Positions 6,891-13,850 are shown, counted from the first letter of the stretch. The stretch: 13,874 bases of DNA from Gammaproteobacteria bacterium (GCA_030599705.1 JAUVNM010000014.1:1-13874); one strand, 5' to 3'. Notes: generated by a model not told the origin, from the sequence alone. Numbers and translations are program-made.

Positions 6891-9272
6891 TCAGGATGCC
6901 GTCGTCTTTTCTGTTGGCCGGGGCGGTGAGCTGTTCTCCGCGGGCTGTTGTTCGACCGGGGTATTTGCTGCGCTGTCGCGGACCAATGACGGCGCTGCCG
7001 GTGGCGGTGCGCTATCGGGAGCCGGTTTTCCGCTGTCACCGGTAGCAGGCGCCGGGTTGCCGGGCGCGCTCCGGTTTTCCGGGGTTGCCGTGGTGTCAGT
7101 TTTCCCGTTGCGTTCTGCCTGGGGATTGTCCGCTTGGGTATTCGGCTTGTCCGGGCTCTTGTTGTCGGGTGTGGCCTGGTCTTTACCGGCTTGCGGATTG
7201 TTCTGGTCATCCGGGCTGCGGCTCTGGCCGGATGAACGCCGGCGTCCGCCGCGGCGGCCACGTCTCGGGCTACGTCCACGACCGGTTTGCTGGTCACCTG
7301 ATTCGGCGGTTTGCCGGTTTTCCGGCTCGCTGGTACCCGTCGGTTTCTCCCTGTCGTGTTGTGAGGAACGGTTGCGCGACGCTTCTTTCTGGCTACTGTC
7401 ACGGCGTGGCTGCCGGTTTGCGGACGGTCGTTGACCGCCGCTGCTGCGTTTTCTGCCCTGGCTTTGGGTGCTGCTTTGACGTTCCCGTTGCCCCCCGCGA
7501 CGGCCGCGTGTCGACTGCTGGCTGCGGCGGGGTTTGCTGCGCTGTCTGTCGGGTTGCGGTTGTTCTTCGGTGCGACTGAACAGGCTGGTGAACAGGCGCT
7601 TCAGCAGCCCCGGTTTCCTTGCGATGGCCGGTTTACTGACAGGTTTGTGTTCCGGTGCCGGTGACGCCGGGGCGAGCGTTTTAACGGCCGGTTGTTCGGC
7701 AGCCGGCCGGGGCGCGGTTGCCATCTCGTTTGCCGCATCTTCTTCAGGCTCCGTCTTGACCAGGTGATAACTGCGTTCGCTCGAGGATTCCGGCAACTCG
7801 TCGCGGCGAATGCGCTGGATGTCATAACCGGGAGTCTCCAGGGCAGGTGACGGGATCAGCATCACCGATACATGATGCCGTGTTTCCAGGTCCATCAGCA
7901 GTTCACGCTTTTCATTCAGCAAATAGGTGCCGACAGCTACCGGGACACGAGCCAGCACGCGAATGGTGTTTTCCTTCATCGCATCTTCTTCGATGATGCG
8001 CAGTACCGAGAGTGACAGTGATTCAACACCCCGAATGGTTCCCTGGCCGGTGCAGCGCGGGCAGACGATCTGGCTGGATTCACCAAGTGACGGGCGCAGG
8101 CGCTGGCGTGACATCTCGAGCAGGCCGAAACGGGAAATCCGGCCAATCTGCACCCGGGCGCGGTCCATCTTCAACGCATCGCGCAAGCGGTTCTCCACAT
8201 CGCGCAGGTGGCGCGACGGTTGCATATCAATAAAGTCGATAACAATCAGTCCACCCAGGTCACGGATACGCAGTTGCCTGGCAATCTCATCGGCGGCCTC
8301 CAGATTGGTGTTCAAGGCGGTTTCCTCGATGTCGCTGCCCTTGGTGGCGCGGGCAGAGTTGATATCGATCGACAGTAACGCCTCGGTATGGTCGATGACG
8401 ATGGCGCCGCCGGCTGGCAGGGTGACTTCACGCTGGAAAGCGGATTCGATCTGGGACTCGATCTGGAAGCGGCTGAACAGTGGCGTGGAGTCCTTGTAGA
8501 GTTTCAACTTGCTGAGGTTATGCGGCATCACCTGCTTCATGAAGGCATGTGCCTTGTCATAGACCTCCTGCCCATCGACCAGGATTTCCGTAATATCCTT
8601 GCGCAGGTAGTCACGCAGGGCACGGATGATGACGTTGCTCTCCTGGTAGATCAGGAACGGGGCAGGCCGGTCATCCGAGGCCTTTTTCATGGCGTCCCAC
8701 AGGGTGACGAGATAATCGAGGTCCCACTGCAGTTCCTCGGTGCTGCGGCCAATCCCGGCGGTGCGCACGATCATGCCCATCCCCTCGGGGATGTCCATGG
8801 CGCTCATGGCATCGCGTACGAAGTTGCGGTCTTCGCCCTGGATGCGGCGGGACACGCCCCCGGCACGGGGGTTGTTGGGCATCAGGACGAGGTAACGTCC
8901 GGCAAGACTGATAAAGGTGGTAAGGGCAGCGCCCTTGGTGCCGCGTTCTTCCTTCTCGACCTGGACAATCAGTTCCTGGCCTTCCCTGAGGGCATCCTTG
9001 ATGCTCTGCCGGCCGCTGCTTTCCCTGGCAGAATCGGAGAAGTAACTGCGTGCCACTTCCTTGAGTGGCAGGAAACCGTGCCGTTCGGCACCGTACTCTA
9101 CAAACGCCGCCTCCAGGCTGGGTTCGACGCGGGTGATTTTACCTTTGTAGACGTTGGATTTTTTCTGTCCCTTGGCGGGAACCTCGATATCCAAGTCGTA
9201 GAGCTTCTGGCCATCGACCAGGGCGACACGCAGCTCTTCGGGCTGCGTCGTGTTGATGAGCATTCTTTTCAT
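6891..9272 (-). CDS. rne: Ribonuclease E
   Basis: Essential endoribonuclease for mRNA turnover and rRNA/tRNA processing, and usual scaffold of the degradosome. The catalytic half keeps E. coli numbering almost exactly: S1 domain (about 37-120), 5'-sensor/RNase H-like parts, catalytic Asp303 (SIDINSARAT) and Asp346 (VIDFIDM), and the zinc-link CPRC at 404-407. After about residue 510 the protein becomes low-complexity and disordered. GLLKRLFTSLFSR (555-567) looks like the amphipathic membrane-targeting helix. Arg/Ser/Gln-rich blocks (about 575-690, with RRGRRGGRRR) probably bind RNA, then an Asp/Asn/Pro-rich tail follows. At 793 aa it is shorter than E. coli RNase E (1061), mainly through a reduced scaffold tail; I recognise no enolase or PNPase motif. 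ATG 9272 gives the canonical MKRMLINTTQPEELRVA N-terminus. RNase G is excluded by the long tail. Confidence 0.97.
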   Translation of the reverse strand: MKRMLINTTQPEELRVALVDGQKLYDLDIEVPAKGQKKSNVYKGKITRVEPSLEAAFVEYGAERHGFLPLKEVARSYFSDSARESSGRQSIKDALREGQELIVQVEKEERGTKGAALTTFISLAGRYLVLMPNNPRAGGVSRRIQGEDRNFVRDAMSAMDIPEGMGMIVRTAGIGRSTEELQWDLDYLVTLWDAMKKASDDRPAPFLIYQESNVIIRALRDYLRKDITEILVDGQEVYDKAHAFMKQVMPHNLSKLKLYKDSTPLFSRFQIESQIESAFQREVTLPAGGAIVIDHTEALLSIDINSARATKGSDIEETALNTNLEAADEIARQLRIRDLGGLIVIDFIDMQPSRHLRDVENRLRDALKMDRARVQIGRISRFGLLEMSRQRLRPSLGESSQIVCPRCTGQGTIRGVESLSLSVLRIIEEDAMKENTIRVLARVPVAVGTYLLNEKRELLMDLETRHHVSVMLIPSPALETPGYDIQRIRRDELPESSSERSYHLVKTEPEEDAANEMATAPRPAAEQPAVKTLAPASPAPEHKPVSKPAIARKPGLLKRLFTSLFSRTEEQPQPDRQRSKPRRSQQSTRGRRGGQRERQSSTQSQGRKRSSGGQRPSANRQPRRDSSQKEASRNRSSQHDREKPTGTSEPENRQTAESGDQQTGRGRSPRRGRRGGRRRSSGQSRSPDDQNNPQAGKDQATPDNKSPDKPNTQADNPQAERNGKTDTTATPENRSAPGNPAPATGDSGKPAPDSAPPPAAPSLVRDSAANTPVEQQPAENSSPPRPTEKTTAS

Positions 9273-9452
9273 GTTGTATGTCTCTCGTGCGCTCAGCCGT
9301 GGCCGGTATACTGCAAGGCATCTGTGATGCGGTCGTCGACGGCCAGGTATTGTCAGGCAGGGCGTTGCACGCCAGCCAGGATCGACGAAGGATATTCAGA
9401 AGTTTGAGTTGCAGTTGCAGGATCACGGGGCGCTTGTTGTCTATCAAATAAA

Positions 9453-9474
9453 CCAGTTATTTTGTCCAGTTATT
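9453..9474. repeat. Short tandem direct repeat in the rne leader region
   Basis: CCAGTTATT occurs at 9453-9461 and again at 9466-9474, a 13-bp period, with each copy followed by a TGTC. The segment is AT-richer than its surroundings. Confidence 0.45.
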
Positions 9475-9516
9475 GTCTGAACACACTGAAGATTCGCTTT
9501 TATTCAGCTTGTGACC

Positions 9517-9528
9517 TTCAGTACTGAA
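9517..9528. promoter_or_regulatory. Perfect 12-bp palindrome in the rne leader region
   Basis: TTCAGTACTGAA reads identically on both strands. It could be a protein operator or, as RNA, pair between molecules; no regulator known to me can be assigned. Additional CTGAA (9486-9490) and TTCAG (9503-9507) half-copies stand nearby. Confidence 0.3.
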
Positions 9529-9590
9529 TGGGTGTCGCGGACGTGAATTACCCGTCGCATTGTCAGGCAAATGGGTCACGTCGAGCGGGC

Positions 9591-9619
9591 ACTATAACAA
9601 CGTTGCCGGTTACCCGCAA
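9591..9619 (-). promoter_or_regulatory. Candidate rne promoter
   Basis: On the minus strand TTGCGG (9619-9614) and TATAGT (9596-9591) are spaced by 17 bp. The -10 matches consensus at 5 of 6 positions; the -35 keeps only TTG. Predicted start near 9584 would give a leader of about 312 nt. The box lies back to back with the rluC promoter candidate, the two -35 hexamers being 9 bp apart. Confidence 0.4.
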
Positions 9620-9628
9620 TCATGGCCC

Positions 9629-9657
9629 CTGACCCGTGCCGGGCAAGGCGGTACAAT
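9629..9657 (+). promoter_or_regulatory. Candidate rluC promoter
   Basis: CTGACC (9629-9634) and TACAAT (9652-9657) are spaced by 17 bp; they match consensus at 4 and 5 of 6 positions. Transcription would start near 9664, about 25 nt before the chosen rluC start. Confidence 0.45.
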
Positions 9658-9688
9658 GCCGTGCTTCAAAATGCACCAACTAATTAGT

Positions 9689-10654
9689 ATGGAATCTGCA
9701 GCAGACAAGCAATCCCCACAAGTCCGCCTGGTCGAAGTGTCCCGGGAGGATGCCGGGCAGCGCATCGACAATTTTCTGTCGCGGCATCTCAAGGGGGTGC
9801 CGCGCAGTAAAATTTACCGGATCCTGCGGCGTGGCGAGGTGCGGGTCAACAGCGGCCGGATCCAGCCCCGCTACAAGGTCAAGGCCGGTGACCGGGTCCG
9901 GATACCGCCGGTACGAGTCGCGGCCGGGCCGCCAGCGGCGCTGCCCGGACACCGGTTGGCGGATATCGAGTCATGCATCGTGTTCGAGAATGCACGCTTG
10001 CTGGTCATCGACAAGCCGTCGGGTATGGCGGTGCACGGCGGCAGCGGTATCCGTTATGGCGTCATCGAGACGCTGCGGGCCCGGCGTCCGAATGCCCCAT
10101 ACCTCGAACTGGTACACCGGCTGGACCGTGACACCTCGGGTTGCCTGATTATTGCCAAGCGGCGCAGTGCCTTGCGTGCCCTGCATGAGCAACTGCGTGC
10201 CGGACAGATAACCAAGCGCTACCTGGCGCTGGTGCGCGGCCGCTGGACGGATGGCCGCCGCCGGGTGACGGCAGCACTTGCCAAGAATCGGTTGCAGGGC
10301 GGGGAACGGGTTGTCAAGGTCGATGCCGATGGCAAATCAGCGGTAACAGTCTTCCGTCCCGTTAGCGTGTATGCGGCTGCCAGCCTGGTCGAGGTGGACC
10401 TGCACACCGGGCGTACCCACCAGATCCGTGTGCATGCCGCACACATCGGCTACCCGCTGGCCGGCGATACCCGCTACGGCGATTCCGAATTCAACCGCGC
10501 CATGAAAACCCTCGGCCTGCGCCGGTTGTTTTTGCATGCGCAACTGCTTGAGTTTACCGAGCCGGCCAGTGACGAAGTACTGACGGTCAGTACGCCCCTG
10601 GGAGATGAGCTGAAGCAGGTACTTGATAACCTGGAGACGGAAGCCGGTGACTGA
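9689..10654 (+). CDS. rluC: 23S rRNA pseudouridine synthase RluC
   Basis: Pseudouridine synthase of the RluA family; E. coli RluC modifies 23S rRNA positions 955, 2504 and 2580. An N-terminal S4 RNA-binding domain (about residues 20-85, with GQRIDNFLSRHLKGVPRSKIYR) precedes the catalytic domain. The latter has the HRLDRDTSG motif, whose Asp146 is the nucleophile (Asp144 in E. coli), then the KRYLALVRG strand and the RTHQIRVH and GDTRYG motifs. At 321 aa from ATG 9689 the length matches E. coli (319). In-frame ATGs at 9656 and 9671 and an extension from 9560 are less likely, since 9560 would lie upstream of the promoter candidate. The start has no Shine-Dalgarno. Divergence from rne is the usual gammaproteobacterial arrangement. 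The gene overlaps the next one by 8 bp. Confidence 0.95.
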   Translation: MESAADKQSPQVRLVEVSREDAGQRIDNFLSRHLKGVPRSKIYRILRRGEVRVNSGRIQPRYKVKAGDRVRIPPVRVAAGPPAALPGHRLADIESCIVFENARLLVIDKPSGMAVHGGSGIRYGVIETLRARRPNAPYLELVHRLDRDTSGCLIIAKRRSALRALHEQLRAGQITKRYLALVRGRWTDGRRRVTAALAKNRLQGGERVVKVDADGKSAVTVFRPVSVYAAASLVEVDLHTGRTHQIRVHAAHIGYPLAGDTRYGDSEFNRAMKTLGLRRLFLHAQLLEFTEPASDEVLTVSTPLGDELKQVLDNLETEAGD

Positions 10655-11348
10655 AGGTTCGACCGTATCAACAGAGTACCCCGTAGCCGGCGCGGTTCGT
10701 CTTGTTGTGTTTGACTGGGACGGGACCCTGATGGACTCGGAGGCACAGATTGTCTCCTGCCTGCACGCGGCCATCCGCGACCTGTCACTGGAGGCCATGG
10801 ACGATGAGACGCTAAAGAATGTCATCGGGCTGGGTTTGCGCGAGGCTATCGATACACTGGTGCCCGGTCAGGACGCGGCATTTCACGACGCATTCGTCGT
10901 TCATTACCGGCGTCACTGGTTCGGCTCCTCTGCCTCGCAGTTGTTCGACGGGGTCAGGGACATGCTGGACCTCTGCCGGCAGCATCATCTGCTGCTCGGG
11001 GTGGCCACCGGCAAGGCGCGCCGCGGTCTGGAACGCGTGCTGGGTGAGACCGGTCTGGCAGGGATGTTTGATGCCACCCGCTGTGCCGACGAGGCACCCT
11101 CGAAGCCGCACCCGCAAATGTTGATTGATGTGATGCAGTCACTGGATGTACGGCCGGAGCAGACTATCATGGTCGGCGATACCGAGTATGATATGGAGAT
11201 GGCAACCAACGCCGGTACCGGCAAGGTTGCGGTGACCTGCGGCGTGCACAGCGGGGAACGGCTGGCCCGGCATGCACCACTGACCAGTCTGCGGCATATC
11301 GCTGAACTGCCAGGCTGGATGCGCCATGCCGGTATTATTCCCGATTAA
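10647..11348 (+). CDS. HAD-superfamily phosphatase (phosphoglycolate-phosphatase-like)
   Basis: Haloacid-dehalogenase hydrolase, probably a small-molecule phosphatase. All four HAD motifs are present: DWDGT with nucleophile Asp23 and Asp25, ATGK with Thr121, Lys153 in SKPHP, and GDTEYD with Asp178 and Asp182. The helical cap inserted between motifs I and II (about residues 35-105) makes it a C1-cap, Gph/PGP-like member. Substrate is unknown; phosphoglycolate is only the nearest family label. I chose GTG 10647 (233 aa), which overlaps the rluC stop by 8 bp and has GGAG (10633-10636) 10 bases upstream; TTG 10623 is also in frame. The overlap suggests translational coupling with rluC. Pseudomonas has a homologous hydrolase gene at the same place. 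Confidence 0.9.
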   Translation: MTEGSTVSTEYPVAGAVRLVVFDWDGTLMDSEAQIVSCLHAAIRDLSLEAMDDETLKNVIGLGLREAIDTLVPGQDAAFHDAFVVHYRRHWFGSSASQLFDGVRDMLDLCRQHHLLLGVATGKARRGLERVLGETGLAGMFDATRCADEAPSKPHPQMLIDVMQSLDVRPEQTIMVGDTEYDMEMATNAGTGKVAVTCGVHSGERLARHAPLTSLRHIAELPGWMRHAGIIPD

Positions 11349-11375
11349 CCAGGATCTAACGTTACGGTAACAACT

Positions 11376-12392
11376 ATGTCAGATAACGAGACAACCGGAA
11401 AACAGTCGAAACAGCGGTCCCCCGTTTTTGAATCACTGGATGAAGCCCTGAGTGGCAAGGACAACTGGCATCAGGACCTGGTCAACCGGCTCGCCTTTGC
11501 CTCCATTAACGAACAACGCCGGACGCGTCGCTGGAACGTATTTTTCAAGTGTCTGCTGGCCCTGTATCTGGGTGCGCTCCTGCTGCTGTACTGGCCGTCG
11601 GAATGGCCGTCACTGGACAAGACCGGCGAGAAACACACGGCACTGGTTGACATGCGCGGCATCATCTCGGATGAGTCCGAGGCGAATGCCGAAGACGTTA
11701 TCGAGGGCCTGCAGGAAGCGTTTGAGGACTCCAATACCGCCGGTGTCATCCTGCGGCTCAATTCGCCCGGCGGCAGCCCGGTCCAGTCCGGTTATATCTA
11801 CGACGAGATCAAGCGGCTGCGGGAGGAAAACCCGGATACACCCATGTATGCCGTGGTCACCGATGTCTGCGCCTCGGGTTGCTATTATGTTGCGGCGGCA
11901 GCGGATAAAATTTACGTTGACGGTGCCAGTATTATTGGTTCCATCGGGGTGCGCATGGACAGCTTCGGGTTCGTGGACACCATGAAGAAGCTGGGTGTCG
12001 AGCGCCGCCTGTATACCGCGGGTGAAAGCAAGGGCTTCCTGGACCCGTTTTTACCCTCGAAGTCCGCCGATGTCGAACACGTCAAGAAACTGCTGGGGAG
12101 TATCCACGAGCAATTCAAGACGGCGGTCAGGGAAGGGCGCGGTGACCGCCTGCAGGATGATTCGCAACTCTACACCGGGCTGATATGGACCGGTGATGAA
12201 GGCATTGAACTGGGGCTGGTGGATGCCATTGGCAGCAGCAGTTACGTGGCCCGTGAAATTATCGGCGCCGAGGAGATTGTCGAATTCACCCAGGAGCCTG
12301 ACCTGCTCGAGCGCCTCAGCGACCGCATCGGCGTGGCCATGGCGCGCAGCCTGGGTGACATCATCAATAGCGGGGCTGGTTCTATTCGCTGA
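11376..12392 (+). CDS. sppA: Signal peptide peptidase SppA, 36K (single-domain) type, family S49
   Basis: Membrane-anchored serine peptidase that degrades signal peptides left after secretion, working with a Ser-Lys dyad. A hydrophilic N-terminus is followed by one transmembrane helix (about residues 54-73, FFKCLLALYLGALLLLYW); the catalytic domain is then periplasmic. The nucleophile Ser167 lies in DVCASGCYYVA and the general base Lys219 in AGESKGFLDPFLP. The LNSPGGSPVQSG segment (128-139) forms the usual oxyanion/glycine motif. At 338 aa it is the short, single-repeat form, not the 618-residue double form of E. coli SppA; SohB is an alternative but it lacks this neighbourhood. It begins 27 bp after the HAD gene and ends 10 bp from the convergent maf stop. 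The start has only a weak Shine-Dalgarno. Confidence 0.93.
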   Translation: MSDNETTGKQSKQRSPVFESLDEALSGKDNWHQDLVNRLAFASINEQRRTRRWNVFFKCLLALYLGALLLLYWPSEWPSLDKTGEKHTALVDMRGIISDESEANAEDVIEGLQEAFEDSNTAGVILRLNSPGGSPVQSGYIYDEIKRLREENPDTPMYAVVTDVCASGCYYVAAAADKIYVDGASIIGSIGVRMDSFGFVDTMKKLGVERRLYTAGESKGFLDPFLPSKSADVEHVKKLLGSIHEQFKTAVREGRGDRLQDDSQLYTGLIWTGDEGIELGLVDAIGSSSYVAREIIGAEEIVEFTQEPDLLERLSDRIGVAMARSLGDIINSGAGSIR

Positions 12393-12402
12393 TAGCCCGT
12401 AT

Positions 12403-12990
12403 TCAGGGAATGAATACTCCCGCCTTTTCCAGCATCGCGGTCAGGCGGATCAGTGGCAGTCCGATCAGTGCGGACGGGTCGTCGCCTTCCATGCGCTCGA
12501 ACAGCGTGATCCCCAGTCCTTCCGACTTGAAGCTGCCGGCGCAATTGTAGGGCTGGTCATGGCGCAGGTAGCGATCAATCTGTGCATCATCCAGTTCCCT
12601 GAAATGCACCGTGAAGGGAATCACATCCAGCTGCAGCATATTGGTTTCACTGTCCAGCAGGCACAGCCCGGTCTGGAAAATCACAGATTGACCTGATAGC
12701 TGGCGCAGTTGCTCCATGGCGCGTTCGTGGCTGCCCGGTTTGCCGAGCACGGTTTCCCCGAGGGTGGCCACCTGGTCGGAGCCGATCACCAGACCCTGTT
12801 GTGAAGCACCAATGGCGCGGGCCTTGGCTTCCGACAGTCGTTTCACCAGGGCAATGGCGGATTCGTTCTCCCGGCGGCTCTCATCCACGTCCGGTGAGGC
12901 AGTCTCGAAAGCCACACCCAGGCGTCCGAGCAGTTCCCTGCGAAACGGTGAAGTTGAGGCCAGGATGAGCCGGCGTGCTGACGCAATCAT
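12403..12990 (-). CDS. yceF: Maf-type nucleotide pyrophosphatase, YceF (7-methyl-GTP) subgroup
   Basis: House-cleaning enzyme that hydrolyses modified nucleoside triphosphates; the YceF subgroup prefers 7-methyl-GTP. The Maf fold is plain: phosphate-binding ASTSPFRRELL (11-21), PDVDES (33-38), catalytic VIGSDQV with Asp72, and GKPGS (83-87). The segment CAGSFKSEGLG near the C-terminus is the YceF-type specificity region, distinct from the dTTP/UTP-specific YhdE type. At 195 aa the length is normal. ATG 12990 is fixed by AGGA 6 bases upstream (12997-13000 on the plus strand). A longer open frame to 13152 would cross the yceD promoter and start and is rejected. It is transcribed away from yceD, which is its usual neighbour. 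Confidence 0.94.
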   Translation of the reverse strand: MIASARRLILASTSPFRRELLGRLGVAFETASPDVDESRRENESAIALVKRLSEAKARAIGASQQGLVIGSDQVATLGETVLGKPGSHERAMEQLRQLSGQSVIFQTGLCLLDSETNMLQLDVIPFTVHFRELDDAQIDRYLRHDQPYNCAGSFKSEGLGITLFERMEGDDPSALIGLPLIRLTAMLEKAGVFIP

Positions 12991-13032
12991 GCAGATTCCT
13001 CGATTATTGCGACGATCCTGTGAAAAGTGTAT

Positions 13033-13051
13033 GAAAAACCCGGGGTTTTTC
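13033..13051. promoter_or_regulatory. Perfect 19-bp palindrome abutting the yceD -35 box (candidate operator)
   Basis: GAAAAACCC (13033-13041) and GGGTTTTTC (13043-13051) are perfect inverted repeats around one central G. The right end is one base from TTGACA of the yceD promoter, so a bound protein would block polymerase there. It also lies 43-61 bp upstream of the maf start on the other strand. As RNA it could form an 8-bp stem with a 3-nt loop and resemble a weak bidirectional terminator, which is the main alternative. Confidence 0.45.
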
Positions 13052-13052
13052 T

Positions 13053-13081
13053 TTGACACATTTCTGACCGCAATATAGTAT
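13053..13081 (+). promoter_or_regulatory. Sigma70 promoter of yceD-rpmF
   Basis: The -35 TTGACA (13053-13058) is a perfect consensus. The -10 is TATAGT (13074-13079, 15-bp spacer, 5 of 6) or TAGTAT (13076-13081, 17-bp spacer, 4 of 6). Either predicts transcription from about 13086-13088, only 3-5 nt before the yceD ATG. Confidence 0.65.
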
Positions 13082-13090
13082 ACGCGGGTT

Positions 13091-13603
13091 ATGAAAGACC
13101 ACCTGCCGGATCGTCTTGATCTGTATGCAGCTGCCGAGGCGGGGCGTGTCATCAGGGGCCGGATACCGCTGGTCAGCCTGACAAGGGTATTGCCACTGAC
13201 GGTCTCCGGGGAAGGTGAACTTGAAGTGGTGCTCGAGCTTGGCCGGGGCCAGGAAGGTACACGCTACCTGGCAGGCTCGATCAAGGGCATGCTGGAGTTG
13301 CAGTGCCAGCGTTGTCTGGAGTCGATGGATTATCCGCTCGATGTGAGATTCCGGCTGGGACTGGTACAGGATCCGGATGATGTGCAGTACCTGACAGACC
13401 GGTACGAACCGTTGATCGTGACAGCGGAACCCGCGCTGCTTGCCGAGGTGCTTGCGGACGAAGTGCTGCTGACCCTGCCGATAGCCCCGTTACATGAGGA
13501 TACGGGTAACTGCCGGGGGGTTACCGCCGATTATCATGCGCCAGATTCCGCGCAACGGGACAATCCGTTTGCCGTGCTGGAGCAACTGAAACAGAAACTG
13601 TAG
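13091..13603 (+). CDS. yceD: YceD/DUF177 family 23S rRNA accumulation protein
   Basis: DUF177 protein; in E. coli and plants the family is needed for normal 23S rRNA accumulation, but the mechanism is not known. The central CQRC (Cys72 and Cys75, LQCQRCLESMDYPL) is the family's metal-type knuckle. It is followed by YEPLIVTAEPALLAEVLADE and LLTLPIAPLHEDTGNC, with the normal NPFAVLEQLKQKL C-terminus. At 170 aa the length is typical. ATG 13091 aligns with relatives' N-termini; there is no Shine-Dalgarno, and the predicted transcript start is only 3-5 nt upstream, so translation from this promoter would be nearly leaderless. It precedes rpmF by 25 bp, the conserved yceD-rpmF pair, usually followed by plsX and fab genes. 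Confidence 0.92.
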   Translation: MKDHLPDRLDLYAAAEAGRVIRGRIPLVSLTRVLPLTVSGEGELEVVLELGRGQEGTRYLAGSIKGMLELQCQRCLESMDYPLDVRFRLGLVQDPDDVQYLTDRYEPLIVTAEPALLAEVLADEVLLTLPIAPLHEDTGNCRGVTADYHAPDSAQRDNPFAVLEQLKQKL

Positions 13604-13628
13604 TACGTTATCTTAAGGAGTTAATGCC

Positions 13629-13808
13629 ATGGCTGTTCAAAAGAGCCGCAAGACGCCATCCAGACGCGGCATGCGCCGTTCACATGACAAACTGGGAGAG
13701 GTCGCGCTGTCGATCGAACCCACCACGGGTGAAACGCACCGCCGTCACCACGTCAGTCCGGACGGCTATTACCGTGGCCGCAAGGTTATCAGCAAGGATC
13801 TCGACTGA
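13629..13808 (+). CDS. rpmF: 50S ribosomal protein L32
   Basis: Small basic protein of the large ribosomal subunit. The 59-residue product opens MAVQKSRKTPSRRGMRRSHD and continues with the GETHRRHHVSPDGYYRGRKVI block that identifies L32. It has no cysteines, so it is the zinc-free form usual in gammaproteobacteria. The last residues (SKDLD) are slightly longer than the E. coli form (INK ending). A strong AAGGAG (13615-13620) stands 8 bases before ATG 13629, the best ribosome binding site in the window. It follows yceD by 25 bp and is surely cotranscribed; plsX would be expected next. Confidence 0.95.
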   Translation: MAVQKSRKTPSRRGMRRSHDKLGEVALSIEPTTGETHRRHHVSPDGYYRGRKVISKDLD

Positions 13809-13830
13809 TAACCGCACACCGGGACAAACA

Positions 13831-13850
13831 TTCCGGGGCCAATTCCGGAA
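13831..13850. repeat. Inverted repeat after rpmF
   Basis: TTCCGG (13831-13836) and CCGGAA (13845-13850) can form a 6-bp stem with an 8-nt loop; only A residues follow on the + strand, so it is not a proper terminator in the forward direction. A direct ATTCCGG repeat (13830-13836 and 13842-13848) underlies it. The remaining bases to 13874 are too few to place a following gene; an ATG at 13853 opens a frame but is not recognisable as plsX. Confidence 0.35.

Larger units (their letters stand above)
9273..9688. promoter_or_regulatory. Divergent rne-rluC intergenic region with probable long rne leader
   Basis: These 416 bp carry no convincing gene. Reading toward rne they contain, in order, a candidate promoter, an imperfect stem (9541-9546 with 9576-9581), a perfect 12-bp palindrome (9517-9528), a tandem repeat (9453-9474) and about 180 bp without obvious signals. 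In E. coli the rne mRNA has a leader of about 360 nt through which RNase E autoregulates; a leader of similar scale here would fit, but that is inference. Confidence 0.5.

Noticed and set aside
8388..9407. A 339-codon open frame on the + strand, antisense to rne
   Set aside because: It lies wholly opposite the conserved RNase E catalytic half and its leader. The composition mirrors the codons of rne, and no family is recognisable, so it is a shadow frame of a GC-rich gene.
12991..13152. N-terminal extension of maf to 13152
   Set aside because: It would run across the yceD start and promoter. The extra 54 residues are not family-like, and ATG 12990 has its own AGGA.
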